From: Eutreptiella sp. 'Long Island Sound 2002'
Lineage: Eukaryota > Euglenozoa > Euglenophyceae > Eutreptiales > Eutreptiaceae
NCBI GenBank assembly: GCA_964036045.1
Contig: OZ038394.1
Location: forward strand, 1,614,805-1,678,804
Length of the DNA: 64,000 nt
Direction: 5' to 3'
Within the stretch, counting starts at the first letter, position 1; each line of letters begins with the position of its first letter. The notes under the pieces are model-generated. The model made no database searches. It had not been told where the DNA came from and worked only from the letters and a program-made list of their open reading frames with translations. The translations under genes and the position numbers were made by a program. This document shows positions 10,693 to 22,848 of the stretch, one piece after another.

Positions 10693-12088
10693 CTACAAAT
10701 GCAAGAGTACACGCACGTACTCATGCAACTCGGTACCGGATCCCCTCCATATGTTCCTTACGATGCCCCAATGCCACATGCGTGCACACAAGTGCTCAAT
10801 ACGTGCCGTATAGAAACCATGAACGTCATTGTACTCCTTTTGTCGCTCGGTCAACGCCTTTCAACCGATAAATGGCCATGCCACATGGAGGCGCCCCTTG
10901 TAGGCACTATCCATGGAGCCAATCCCATAATCCATATAATGCCCCTTGCTCCTTTTCGGCACTTCGCGATCCCAAATGAGAACATCCGCCGATGTCCCGG
11001 GGGCCAACGGACAAATCCAAACGATGGTACCAAGACTATCAATGGCAACCGTAACTTCATATACGCACCCGGATTGGGATTGAAGAGGACATCACAAAGG
11101 ATGCCTCCTATGGAAGCAATGGGCATGCTGTCCATGTAGTGTGTGACAAAATACGGAAGTGTGGGACGTGGTTCCACTCCGACAATCTTTCCGCCCATTG
11201 AATTTCAGCGACAACATCATTCAAATAAGAACGAACACGATGCACACTTGCCCACGAAGCCTCCTCACAACACCCCGTTGCTCCAGAGAGGAGATGAGCA
11301 CACCTATGAGGTGGAGTGTGCTTCAAGAAGAAAAAGAAGCGGAACAAATGTTCGTGGAAGTATCTCATCATGCCCATACTTTGGCCAAAACTCCTCGGCA
11401 AAGTAGGCATCAATACCCATATAATTTGTTTCCTTAAGGACCAAGATCCGCCACAACACTTAATCCACCATTGAACACCATCTTTTTGGAGGTCAAGAGG
11501 GTGAGCTCCAATGCTTTTCTCATGTATATGGAGCAACATCTCCAGGATCTTGTCTTCCGTTTGTTTGTTCATTTTTGCCTACTCGGTGAATGTTCGAGGT
11601 TCATTGGGTTGCTTCCTTTTCTTGGTTTTTTTAGCCGGTGGTTTCATTTGTGAGGATGGGGCTCTCTCCTTCCCCTTGCGGTTAGAATCAGATTCGCGTC
11701 GAGATTGTGTAGCCATAGGGGGTTGCGAGGATTGAGAGGGTTGAGGGACACTTGAGCTGGACGAAGCCACGTTGGGCCGAGGGGGCGCAGCAACACAAAA
11801 AGCATCCAATGTGCGTTGCCGCTTTTCCAGGACTTGCAGTGCATGTTTTGCCTGTTTCTTGGCCTCTCTCTCTCTTTTCTCTCGGCGCAAACGGTCAATC
11901 TCAGGCTGCAATGTTGGGGCTTCACTGCCGCCTCCTGGGAATGGTTGGCCATTAAGCCCATCTTGGCCAATTACGTTTTCCTCATCCCTTGGTAAGTGCT
12001 GACCCTTGCCGAACCGCAAGATCTGCTCAATCACCTTTGGCACACCCGTGATAGGTTGCTCCGGATATTTGGGCGCTCCTTGCGCCAT
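10693..12088 (-). pseudogene. PIF/Harbinger-like DDE transposase pseudogene
   Basis: The N-terminal ORF (12,088-11,579, real ATG) has a charged coiled segment (DRLRREKREREAKKQAKH), a Ser-rich linker and a basic patch (PAKKTKKRKQP). It then meets an in-frame TAG and continues with NKQTEDKILEMLLHIHEK. The catalytic region (about 11,060-10,693) reads VTVAIDSLGTIVWI, PGTSADVLIWD, DSAYKGRLHVAWPFIG, a TGA, then KALTERQKEYNDV and ARIEHLCARMWHWGIVRN. These are the second Asp and the Glu region of the DDE_Tnp_4 superfamily, with the PF and final WR landmarks. The TGA sits where Arg (CGA) is usual. Frame changes also occur between 11,108 and 11,570. An inactive copy is most likely. Confidence 0.7.
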
Positions 12089-12183
12089 AAATTGATGTGC
12101 GTAGTTTGGAACCGGCGTAAAAACATAGTACGTTCCAAAGGCAGTGACCCAAAAGACCTATGCCTGGCTCTGGGGACAAAATG

Positions 12184-12797
12184 CTCAGCTCAAGGGGCCA
12201 CGCAACAAAGCGTGGATTGAGAGTCCCTGACCCCAACTCAAAAAGCCACGCAACAAAGCATGGATTGCGAGTCCCTAACCCCAACTCAAGGGGCCACACA
12301 ACAAAGCGTGGATTGCAAGTCCCTAACCCCAACTCAAGGGGCCACGCAACAAAGCGTGGATTGCGAGTCCCTAACCCCAACTTGAGGGGCCACACAACAA
12401 AGCGTGGATTGCAAGTCCCTAACCCCAACTCAAGGGGCCACGCAACAAAGCTTGAGTTGAGAGTCCCTAGCCCCAACTCAAGGGGCCACACAACAAAGTG
12501 TGGATTGAGAGTCCCTTACCCCAACTCAAGGGGCCACCCAACAAAGCTTGAGTTGAGAGTCCCTAACCCCAACTCAAGAGGCCACGCAACAAAGCGCGGA
12601 TTGAGAGTCCCTAGCCCCAACTCAAGGGGCCACACAACAAAGCTTGAGTTGAGAGTCCCTAGCCCCAACTCAAGGGGCCACACAACAAAGCGTGGATTGA
12701 GAGTCCCTAACCCCAACTCAAGGGGCCACGCAACAAAGCGTGGATTGAGAGTCCCCAACCCCAACTCAAGGGGCCACGCAACAAAGCATGGATTGGA
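12184..12797. repeat. 48-bp minisatellite, about 12.7 copies
   Basis: Unit: aactcaaggggccacgcaac followed by aaagcgtggattgagagtcc and ctaacccc. Because 48 is divisible by three, frames stay open, giving a 16-residue protein repeat on plus (GHATKRGLRVPNPNSR) and Leu/Gly-rich repeats on minus. The array abuts the 5' end of the minus-strand transposase pseudogene. Units differ by substitutions only (acgca/acaca, cgtggatt/cttgagtt), which gives a readable variant order. Confidence 0.95.
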
Positions 12798-12914
12798 TAA
12801 TTGGCCCGGTTTCCTCAATAGCACCGGAAGGTTGGCTACATCACCCCTCATAACCGCCGCCTTCTAAGGGATCCCATAGCCCAAAAAGATGCCCTGCGCG
12901 CGCCTAACGCTCCC

Positions 12915-13105
12915 TCCTAGAAAAGAGTGGATGTGGTGGAAGTGAGCAAAAAAGTGTGAAAAGGGGTGGAAATGGGTGAAATTGGGTGAAAATCCAAAAA
13001 TGCCACATCCCCAGTGTGGAAAAAGCATCAAAACCTCCGCAACGGGGCAACAATGATGCCCCTAGTATCTCAAAGCATGGGTCTCCGGTACGGCCAGACG
13101 CCAAA
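12915..13105. repeat. Dispersed repeat family B, copy 1
   Basis: Aligns directly with 19,110-19,300. Shared: gaaaa-gagtagatgtggtgg, several gggtgaaa units, atccaaaaatgcca-atcccca, acaatgatgccc and tacggccagacgcc. No ORF of note. Confidence 0.8.
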
Positions 13106-13373
13106 ATAGTTACACTGCCCGCGCACTGCGCGTGCACTGCGCTTAAGGCGCCCCCTAAGTGCTCGGTCAGATGGAGTCTGCCCTGCAACTAAATGCTGTT
13201 TTGCACGTTGCACCATTCTCTGGATCTGCAAGGGCATTTTGTTGCACTACACTTGCGACAATGAGGACGTTGAGACTGCCCCTGTGACTACAAAGCCCAC
13301 ACTGTGGACCGTTCCAGGGGCACTGCTGTCAAGAAAAGAACTGGACATCATCTTGTTTGGTATAGGCCTCTTG

Positions 13374-13517
13374 GGAACACCGATTGGAACATCCATGGGA
13401 ACATCAATTGGAACATCAATGGGAACATCCATTGGAACATCAATGGGAACATCAATTGGAACATCAATGGGAACATCAATGACAACATCGATGGGAACAT
13501 CAATGGGAACATCAACG
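13374..13517. repeat. 12-bp minisatellite, about 12 copies
   Basis: Repeats of ggaacatcaatg/ggaacatcaatt. Translates as GTSMGTSI on plus and DVPIDVPI on minus, so the ORFs through it are repeat products. Confidence 0.95.
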
Positions 13518-16500
13518 GGGCAAGCAGAACAGGCCCCACAACGACAATGCATATTGAGAAACTCTCAGGAACAGCTGTGCTATGCAGCGATTACCCCCTA
13601 ACTTGGCGTTGTGCAAGAGTGCGGCGTGCAGCATCTGCTACACCTGCTGCAGCATCGACAAAAGCGATCACTTGTGCAATGGACCGTAACTCACAGGAGC
13701 TCACCGAATTCATTCAGCTGCAGGACACAGGAAAAAAGAGTACTATAACGGCAAAGAACGCCGGGCTTCTTTTTCTTTGTTTTGCGATTTCGTCAATGAT
13801 TAGTTGCCTGAGCACTGGGTTGATTGGCTTGGCTGATGCCAGTTCTGGACCATAACGGAATGTGACGCCAGCCCAAACAGCCTTTTAAATTTCCAATCGG
13901 ACACAACGGCTGGTTTGACAACAGCTGCAAGGTGAGTTCAAGAAGGAAGAGCAGGGTACTCTGTCAGGCAGCTGATATCCCAAAAGGTCTTGGCTTCCAA
14001 AGGCTGAGCTCCAAAACTACCATTTCATGTGATGGCGGGCCATGTGCGCTGCGGTGCCCGGCCAGAGCCTGCTTACGCTTTGTTGTACCTTACATCCTCA
14101 GGAGGCCTCGGCACACAGAGCAAAGCTACACAAGGCAGGCCAAGAGACTCAGATTGTCCTGTTCTGCACTTACCCTGCAACTTGGCTTGGTGATGGCAGA
14201 CAGAACATCTGACATACGTCATGTGCAGTGAGATGCCACACCATGAGGCACTGCGGGGAACAAAACAAAGGACAGAGGCATTGCCCACACAAACCCTGCC
14301 TAGCTGCCAGCTGCATAACACACCACAATCAGCGATGGAGAACGTGCGCCAGGACAGAAGAAACACTGTCGTGTTTGCTCCCACACGGAGAGTGTGTCAG
14401 CGCCCCGTCGCATCTTGCAATATGCCGTGCCCAGGATCCGCTCGCTCCGGCACGGTCACTGCGACAGCCGCACCACGCACACTAGGACCAAGGCGACCAG
14501 ACACCCAGAACACGCCGCACCCTCATCAAACGTGTGCGCATGACGGCTGTCCTGAGGCGTCGTGTGCATTCCACAGAGCAGCACTCTGCCCTTCCTTTCT
14601 TCGTGGGCACGGGAGTCCTGTGAGGGTGGTGTTGCACCGCACGCGCACCGCGTCCGCACCGTGGCATCTATTTTGTGGTCAAACATCGGTGAACCATCCA
14701 AAAATGCACCCACCCAAACAGCCCATAGAGACAGAGAAAAGCTGAGTTGCAAAGCACAACACCTGTCTTCCGAGGTTCTTTTTTATGGTTGCGAATAAAT
14801 CCCAGAGGCTTTTGAGTAGTTTTCGTTCCTTCCTGGAGGCCTCTTGATGGTTGCAATTATCACCAGGAGGGTCCCCAGATATACCCAAAGTTTGCAACGG
14901 GCGCGCACCGTGGCAAGAGCGCCCTCTGTAGATCACAGTCATGAACAGCATACCTTCACCATCACTCAGGCTTCTGTTGTCCTGAGCAATCCAAAGGTCT
15001 GCCCCACGCCGCGCTTCCTCTTGCCCCCGTCCCCGACTCCATGGGATGATGCACCGAGAAAGGTGTACAATGTGCGGCAAAAGGGCAGCGCACCACAGCA
15101 ATACCAGCCAGCATACAATGACGCCGCCAAGCACACAACAGCAAGGACCAGCAGAGGACAGCCAAAAAGGACAGCGGTTGCTCACCAGCTTGCACGGTGC
15201 AGCAACAGGCAGCACCAACCAGCGAGCACAAGGCTGACATTCCGTCCGTAGTTGCATGCAGTCGGTCATGGCAGTCAGCTGTACGTGTGCATAACAATGT
15301 TTTCCTCGTCTTTCCACCTTCGATGTGCCTTGTAGGTTGTAACCCGTGGAAAAGTTGAATGTGCTTACCGCCGATGGCTCAAGTCCCGTCCCCAAAGGGA
15401 CCAAGCACCTTCAGGACAATGCCGTGGACCTCAGTACATGACTGTTTCTGGGAAGTAAGAGCACCTCGCTTCACACTTGTACACAGAGGATACGCGCCTA
15501 AGTCGCGAACCCCTGAATGAAAGGTCTGCACCGCTTCTACAGCCTCGAAATACTGTCAACCAAAACCACACTTAACCACAACCAGTACTGCTTCTGGGTT
15601 GTCCTATCCTGACCGCGTATGCACTGCCGATGGGTTGTACATGAAACAAGAAAAGATCTTACGTTCAGGCATCACGTTCTGGCAGGGTCAGCGAAGAGCA
15701 ACAGCCATTCCTCCAGACTGAACAGTGCATGCCTCCAAACCTTGGCACATGTGAATCAGAAAAAATGCAGACAGTGCGCAATTGTCAGAAAGCAACGCAC
15801 TCGGGAAAAGGCTCCGGCACTCTACATCAGCATTGTTGCACTCAACATCCTCTATACACAGAAGATCCATTGCTACAGAAGAACTGTAACCAAGAGGTTG
15901 TGGGCAGCTCTGGTATCTCATGCATCGGATTGCAGCAAGAACTGCAACGCCAAAGCAAACCAAAAACAGCACCTGAAAAATGGAAATCTCACGGACACGA
16001 GAAGTTGCTCCAAGGGCGTTTAGGGAAACGAGGAACCCAAGAAACCGATGGCGGCGAAAAGCATTGGCACCCGAGAAATGAGACACAGACACGCTGGCAT
16101 CACTGGCATCACTACACTGGCATCGTCATGCACCCGGAAGATACGGATTGCACTTTTTCTAAAATCTCTTCCCGGTACCTCCATTGGATTGGGATATGGG
16201 TTCAGGCCATCTTCGAGAACTGGGTTTCATCATTCACCGACACAGACACCTCGGATTCATACTTGCAGTGGGTGGTTGGGGGGGGGGGGGGGCACTGGGG
16301 GAGTGTTTGCCCTGCACACGCCCTGCGCGCACCCTGCGCGCTACTTTTATGATGACTTTCCCAGATTGAGTCCTAAGTTTACCATTACCATATGAAGCCC
16401 CCGAGTAGACCAATGGCTGCCTCTTGCCTACCAAATGAAGCAACAAACCATCCGTGCACAACATTCAACAAGAAAGGCGTATCTGAATCACCTTCACAAC

Positions 16501-16560
16501 TTTGTTCCACCAAATTTGTGCACTCAAATTGAACAAGCAAGACTGTTCAATAAACAGTCT
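13518..16560. other. No supported gene
   Basis: Low coding signal on both strands. A G16 run lies at 16,276-16,292. The motif tgccctgcacacgccctgcg with a following ctgcgcgctactttta (about 16,308-16,350) is a divergent relative of dispersed family A. Confidence 0.5.
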
Positions 16561-16870
16561 TGTCCCCATAGGTGTGCGGGTCAATACATTCCGCACAATA
16601 ACTGGCACCACCATTGCACACCTTCTTTTGAAGGGTGCAAAGGGTGGGCCATTTTACCACTTACTGCTAACAAATACTCGAGAATTTGTTCCTCCGTTTT
16701 CTTGTTCTCTTTCTCGCACTCCTCCTCTGTGAATTCTCTTTCGGGGGCCGCAGGTTTGGGCTTTGCTTAAGGCTTGGGTGCAGTTTGGGTTGAGAAACAA
16801 AGGCAGAATTGGAACTTGAACTGGCCTCTGTTGGCATAGGAGAATTGGAACTGGAACTGGCATCCAAATC
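16560..16870 (-). pseudogene. Second fragment of the DDE transposase family (N-terminal part)
   Basis: Minus-strand reading gives a Ser-rich segment (DASSSSNSPMPTEASSSSNS) and then EREFTEEECEKENKKTEEQ, ILEYLLA, and KEGVQWWCQLLCG before a TGA. The first copy at 11,400-11,640 has RTFTE-stop-AKMNKQTEDKILEMLL and QKDGVQWWIKCCGG at the same spacing, so the two are paralogues. The alignment shows that the TAG in the first copy replaces a sense codon. The catalytic half is missing here, and the frame shifts once within the Ser-rich linker. Confidence 0.55.
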
Positions 16871-16899
16871 GGAAATAGCCCAAAAAGTTGCCCTGCGTG

Positions 16900-18600
16900 T
16901 GCCCTGCGTGCTAACGCGCCCTCACTGTCGCACAGTGTGCGCACGGTGCGTGCACAGTGCGAGGACTTTTGGGTGCTTACCAGGACGGTGGATGGCTCGA
17001 GGGCAGCAGTGTTTGCACGAAACAACAACAAGAACAACAACAACAACAACAACAACAACAAGCGTTCAGTGGGAGGGTGAGGTGCCGAAGAGAGTAATGG
17101 TGAGGGCTACCATATAATCGCCCAAATATGGAACTTTCCCTCGGTGCCAATGCCACGGGAACAACACAATTGGCACAAGAGCTGGACGGGTGAAGCCTGT
17201 CCGTCTGTTGAAGAGGATGACATGGCAAAAGCAGTGAGCGCAGTAAAGCTGGGTTAGAACAAGACATTTTTCTGGTTCTGGTTCCTGACGAGGCCGGCGT
17301 ACAGCTATACACCACGGGAAGTGACTAGTGCACGGCGGCAGCTGCTTCCCCTCTGGAACACGGGGGCACTCCCCAATATGCAATGTGTTGCGTACCCCAA
17401 CCCTAAACGCGATCCATGGTCCCACTCAGCTCAGGCTCTGCCACGGCGTCGCCCTGGACCGTTCTGGAATCGGATTCAGGGCCAAACATGCCACTTGCAG
17501 CATCACGTGTGACACCTGTATGCTGCAGCACAAGGGTCTGCCATGCCCCGGGGGCGCACTACCGTGATTTGTGGTTGGGTCTATGTGCAAGCGTTCTGTC
17601 CAAAACGGCTCCAATGGTCAAGGGCCTGATGCGTGCATAGCCCCCGTGGAAAGCTGCAAGTCAAACACGCTGCGGTTGCTGGGGAAAGGACGTCATTTTG
17701 GGCACAGCCGACATGCAAGACAAATCAAACCGGGAGGGACCAGCAGACAGGAACAACACACCAGCCGTCAGAGCCGTGCAACCAGCACACCAGGCAATTT
17801 TTTCCAGATCGGACCCCCTGCACCACAGCAGATCAGGCAACACAAAGTCTGAGGCCCTTGAGGCGTGACCTCGGTCCGAAGACAACAATGCCACGACAGT
17901 CCCGCAGAGACTGTGTGAGGCACGTTTGGAAAACCCCCAATATCTTCTGGCATGTGTGCCGTCCAGTGGGGGGGGAGCATTGCAATGGCGAGGCGGTCAC
18001 TACAGTCAAACAGAGGATCTGAGAACGGTCTGGCTGGATCACCCGCTGGGCCTCCAAAAAACGATTGCCTTCGTGACACTGTGAGACAAAATGAAAACCG
18101 TGCAGCTGACACCTGAGGCGATGGGGCTAAAAGTCGACTGGTAGTCTCTGAATGATCACCTATCGCGAACCCACCCCCTTCCCCCCGTTGTTTGGTGCAA
18201 TATCCATCACGATTTGCGCCCAAGGATGTGCTTATCCACGGGGGGGAGGGGGCTGGCGGACCCACCCCCCCAGGGCAAACCACCCACCCAAAAAAAAATT
18301 CCTTTGAGGAAAAAATGAAATTTTGAATAGGTAGCAAAAAATGAGAGGCCCATTTTAGGTACACAAACTTTTTTTGCCCTCATACCCACCCACTCACCCC
18401 CCAAGCCCCGTCCAGTAGGCCAAACACTAAGCATAACCCCGTATCCGTCACAACAAATGAGGTGTGTTTTCAGCCGCGCTGAAAATCCTTTTGCCATGAC
18501 AGCACATTTGCAGATGTGACATCCTCACACATCAAAGCATGCAACAGATGGAGACGGATGGAAAGAAGAAGAGACGGAGATTGCTCCCACCATACTGCCA
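16900..18600. other. No supported gene
   Basis: Short conflicting ORFs only. 18,300-18,370 (aaaaaatgaaattttgaa, then ggcccattttaggtacacaaac) resembles 51,826-51,880 and is probably a dispersed repeat fragment. Confidence 0.5.
17025..17062. repeat. (AAC)n microsatellite
   Basis: A run of caacaa repeats, with one aag interruption. Confidence 0.9.
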
Positions 18601-18601
18601 T

Positions 18602-19030
18602 TCACTGGGGGAATCCTTGCACTGTGCGCGCACTGCGCGCTACTTGGACTATGCCCCCCCCCCCCCCCGAAGAGCCCCAGGCACGCCCCTTGGAAAAAAC
18701 CTTAGAATTAGGCAACCCAAACTGGACTGGAGGGCACCTTGAGGGGGACCTTCCCGGTTCTTGTGGCAGTGGTGAAGGACCAGGGGCCTTTGGGGGGGAA
18801 CTTGACTGTGTGTTGGGCGGCGGAGATGGAGGGCAGTGAGGTGGCGAATCTGAACTTGGGATGGCAAAGGAGATGGACTCCATCTTGCATTGCCGATTCA
18901 CCACTCTCAACCCATCTTGGTAGTATTCCAAGTGGAGGAGTCCGTCTTTAGCCGTCCCGACCACCGTGGCAGGAGGTCGCAAGCCATTGGAGCAGGTGTA
19001 GAACAAACTATTTCCAATACTGAGATCCAC
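18602..19030 (-). CDS. Tudor-like small domain followed by Pro/Ser-rich tail (partial)
   Basis: The first ~60 residues read like a compact beta-rich module: FYTCSNGLRPPATVVG, KDGLLHLEYYQDGLRVVN, CKMESISFAIP. The pattern Y-x-C-S-N-G-x-R ... VVG ... DG ... LEY-x-Q-D-G ... RVVN ... SISF is reminiscent of Tudor/agenet-type modules, and of a short module I associate with uncharacterised dinoflagellate proteins. That recollection is unverified. After residue ~65 the reading becomes Pro/Ser-rich and runs into repeat family A, so the 3' part is probably not coding. No true upstream start is visible. Confidence 0.45.
   Translation of the reverse strand: MDLSIGNSLFYTCSNGLRPPATVVGTAKDGLLHLEYYQDGLRVVNRQCKMESISFAIPSSDSPPHCPPSPPPNTQSSSPPKAPGPSPLPQEPGRSPSRCPPVQFGLPNSKVFSKGRAWGSSGGGGGIVQVARSARTVQGFPQ
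18603..18722. repeat. Dispersed repeat family A, copy 2
   Basis: Direct match to 9826-9945, with a longer C-run (about 18 C) in the middle. Confidence 0.8.
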
Positions 19031-19109
19031 GGAGAAAGTGGGCCTGAGAAATGAGGAGGGAAGTATGATGTCCTTTAGCAGGCACCCTGAAAGTGTATCA
19101 CCATATCAA

Positions 19110-19300
19110 TCAACCGAGAAAAAGAGTAGATGTGGTGGAAATGGGTAAAAAATGTGTGCAAAAAGGTAGAAATGGGTGAAACAAGGTGAACATCCAAAAA
19201 TGCCATATCCCCAATGCATCGAAACCTACTACCAAACCACAATGATGCCCAAAGTACCACAAAGTATGGGATTCTACTACGGCCAGACGCCTGCAACGGA
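19110..19300. repeat. Dispersed repeat family B, copy 2
   Basis: Direct counterpart of 12,915-13,105. Confidence 0.8.
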
Positions 19301-19439
19301 CCGCGGGAAAGCGAGGCAGAAGAGGCAAGGGCCACGTCATACAAATGGAGCCCAAATCTTGACTTTCCCACTCCCATTTGCCCTTTTTGTTCATATATCG
19401 CACGAAGTCGCCCCCCCCTGCCTTGGAGGTAGGGGGGGG

Positions 19440-20120
19440 GGGTGCACACAGAAGGCAGTGCACACACAAGGTGGTCTGTGGCCACCGCAGGAGTCATGTT
19501 ATTTAAGGGGCCACAGGCAAGGCGGTACACACAGAAGGCAGTGCACACACAAAGCGGAACACACAAAAGGCAGCCTATGGCCACCGCAGGAGTCATGTTA
19601 TTGAAGGGGCCACAGGCAAGGCGGTGCACATAGAAGGCGGTGCACACACAAGGTGGTCTGTGGCCACCGCAGGAGTCATGTTATTTAAGGGGCCACAGGC
19701 AAGGCGGTACACACAAAAGGCAGTGCACACACAAGGCGGAACACACAAAAGGCGGTCTGTGGCCACCGCAGGAGTCATGTTATTTAAGGGGCCACAGGCA
19801 AGGTGGTGCACACGGAAGGCGGTGCACACACAAGGGAGGGGGGGTAGGGGGGGAGGTAGGGGTGGTAAGGGAGCCAGGGGGGGGGTGGTCAAGAAGGTAG
19901 GGGGGGGGGGGGTAGGATCATACACACAGAAGGCGGTGCACACACAAGGCGGGGCAGATACAAGGCAGTGCACACACAAGGCGGTCTGTGGCCACCGCAG
20001 GAGTCATGTTATTTAAGGGGCCACAGGCAAGGCGGTACACACAGAAGGCGGCGCACACACAAGGCGGAACACACAAAAGGCGGCCTTTGGCCACCGCAGG
20101 AGTCATGTTATTTAAGGGGG
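19440..20120. repeat. Tandem array with alternating 83/98-bp spacing
   Basis: The core gccaccgcaggagtcatgtt begins near 19,481, 19,579, 19,662, 19,760, 19,990 and 20,090. Between cores lie variable numbers of short cacacaaggcggt/acacaaaaggcgg sub-repeats. A G-rich block (about 19,836-19,918) interrupts the array after the fourth core. Both strands stay open through it, giving repetitive ORFs that are not genes. It is followed by a duplicated gtcgagc(g/a)aagcgagccg at 20,141-20,178. Confidence 0.9.
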
Positions 20121-20669
20121 GTGCGGGGGCTGGCCCCCGCGTCGAGCGAAGCGAGCCGACTGTCGAGCAAAGCGAGCCGAAGGTAGGGGGGGTAGGTAGG
20201 GGGGCAAGGTAGGGGGGGGCGACTTCGTGCATACTATCTTTTGTTAGTTCCTGGTGTCGCGCACACCTTCTGAGGTGGTTCCCCGCAGAACGGCCGGGGC
20301 AGTTCCCACCATTTTCCACTTTCCAATGCTCTCTTCCCACTCCTGCCGGGGTATCCCCGTGGAAGACGTGCCCCGCACGCGCCGCCTCACATGCTCCCCC
20401 TTGACCAGACGGCCCTGTACATCAGCTGCGTTGCTTACACTGGGTCTGCCGGCCTCCCCAGCGGTCTGTGTCCTGTGTGTCCCGCTCCTCCATGGGGTTG
20501 TATCGGGCTGGTCTTGCCTATGAAGAGCGGGGCTGACCTGCGCATTGGGCCCACTGAATTGCCCCCTCAACGCGTGGGCCCCTGTTGGCCCAGGGTAGTG
20601 CTCCTTGTCAGGGGTGGGTGCGTGGGTGCGTCTAGGGTTGGGGGGGGGTTTCCACCCCCCCCCCCCGCC

Positions 20670-20805
20670 CCCCCGCCCGCCCGGTGGTACTGATTTTTTA
20701 GAGGTGCCGAAGAAATTTTTTGGCCTAAACGAACTGGCATCAAAGGCGCCAGAGAAAATTTTTGATTGGCCGAAGGCCCAGAGAAAAATTTGGCCCAATC
20801 ACGTA
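20670..20805. repeat. Dispersed repeat family C, copy 1
   Basis: Contains gaagaaattttttggcctaa, ggcgccagagaaaatttttg and attggccgaaggcccagaga. The reverse complement occurs at 58,690-58,835 inside intron 10 of the Ca2+-ATPase gene. Both copies abut long C/G homopolymers. Confidence 0.8.
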
Positions 20806-22848
20806 TGTTTTTTTTTGCCCCCCCCCCCCCCCCCCTCCAAATGGTGCTGAGTTGTTCAGAGGATCCCTGGCCCTGGGCCTTGACTCATCCTTGCACCTCT
20901 CCCCACGGGTGCCCACTCCCCACATCCCCTATGACTGGGAGGGTTCCTCGTGCCATGCTCACTGCCGAACCCCCGCCTCCGCCGCGTCGGGGTGCTCTGG
21001 CTGCCCCGTCGGTTGGCCCTCTGCAGACACCATCGTCTTGCCTGCTGGCTGTCCCGGACCCAGGGAGGCCGGGGAGGTACCGCGGGTCCACAACACAGGA
21101 ACACGTGTCCCCCATCCCTCAACACCGGACCCGGACGTTTCGTTCAAACCCTCTGCACGGAATCACAAATTGGGAACAGGATGACTCCGGCAACGATGAC
21201 TCGCCCGGCTTGGATACGGCCATGGCCAGGGAGGGGAGCTCTGCTCCACGAAAAGCAAACTGAAAAAGCGGGAGAGGGTCAGTCGCATCGGCGCACAGAA
21301 GCGACCAAAGCAAACACGAGGGGTGTTGCGCAACCTGAATGAAGTCGGTTTGTGGGCGTAGCTTGGCCATCAGAACGACGACTACAGCAGTCGCCGACGC
21401 CCGGTGACACCACATCTACATGCCCCGCTGCATGCCCGCAGCTGGCCCGAGATAGCCACGCAGACCCATGCATCCTGAACTTACGCATGACACGACCCTC
21501 TTGGACCCTTCTGTTGTTGAACTGTGGCATGGCGGTCACCCGGGCAAAGCGCATCCTTCAATTTCCAGGTAGCTTGACCAGACGAATGACGATGGGCGTC
21601 ACCCTCCGCAACAACTCCATCCATAGCATCCGTCCATAGCACATTGGGTACAAAAAGCGGGCATACACAGCCCCCCGCCCCCTCTTGCACAAGCAGTGCC
21701 GAAGTCAAGGGGACACTGCCCCTCAGATGGAGATCTCGTGCGACAACACCGTCTTTCTGCGCGACCCACATGCAAGTGGTTCTTGGGGGGTTGGGGACTC
21801 ATTACATGAACATTCGCTGACAATCGCATCAAAACAACCAGAAGTGGTTGTACTCCCAACCAGAATAGTGTTTTGAGGGGAAACAACTCTTCACAGCGCA
21901 TGACCCAGCCCCTTTGTCCCACTCCAACCGGCTCACAAATATGGCATCTTGCATTCCGGACCGCAAAAACTGTGGTCAGAAAACCGACGTGGTCGCTGTG
22001 CTCAGGGCAAAGCCGCGCTTGCGCAAGGGGGGGCCTTGACTTGAAGGGGGGGCCGGAGTAGTACAAAGGGCGCTGATTCCTGGCGAGAAAGCGGAACTGA
22101 GATGAGCCATCAGCATCCTCGAAGAGACGGTTCGGTAACTGGCCCCCACGGGCACTCCAGGGGGGACTGCACGCGAAGCCCGGCCCTGTGGGCTCTGTGC
22201 ATGCACTTATACAGTTTTGAATTTCTTATAGGGTTCGAGGGTTCAGGGTACAAGGCCTTCTCGTAATATTTCAATGACATTCACGACCAACACAATCAAA
22301 ATGCACCCGCAGCACGTTCCCGGTGACGACGGCCCAAGGGCGCGTCTCATGCATCCCTGCTGGCAGGCGCATTCCTGAACTCTGAAGCATCCCTGCGGTG
22401 GCTTTTGCTTGAACGGTTTGAACAGCAAGTGAGATTGGTCAAGAAGACGACGGTGATCCCTGGCGACGCATCTATGTTGCTGCCAGCAAGTGTGGTTGCA
22501 ACAATTTCCGCAATGGATTTGCTGTGTCGCAGCACCTCAACTGGCGGTACTCAGGGCTGTTGAATCAGACAAACAGAGCAACAAATCCAACCAAAAAATT
22601 GTATTGCAAGAACAGCCCTTGGCCGGAGCCATTCGCGCTGGAAACCTGAAGCAGGTTTACTGCAGAGCTTGAATTCAGATGCAACAATCAGACAGGCAAC
22701 GCAACGGTCACTGGTCCATTGAACGCACAAGACATGCAGGTTAACGGGAACGGAGGAATTTGAGGGGGACGGATTGTGCTGTGACTCACAACAGGTGCGG
22801 CACACTGCATTCGCGCCTGACCAAATCAGGCGAGAACGAGAATTGCAG
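20806..22848. other. No supported gene
   Basis: Several short ORFs on both strands without motifs or coherent splice sites. Confidence 0.45.

Noticed and set aside
12160-12867. 235-residue repetitive protein
   Set aside because: Translation of the 48-bp minisatellite. Equally long ORFs run on the opposite strand.
19593-20016. Repetitive ORFs on both strands
   Set aside because: Open frames caused by the tandem array; no non-repeat protein sequence.
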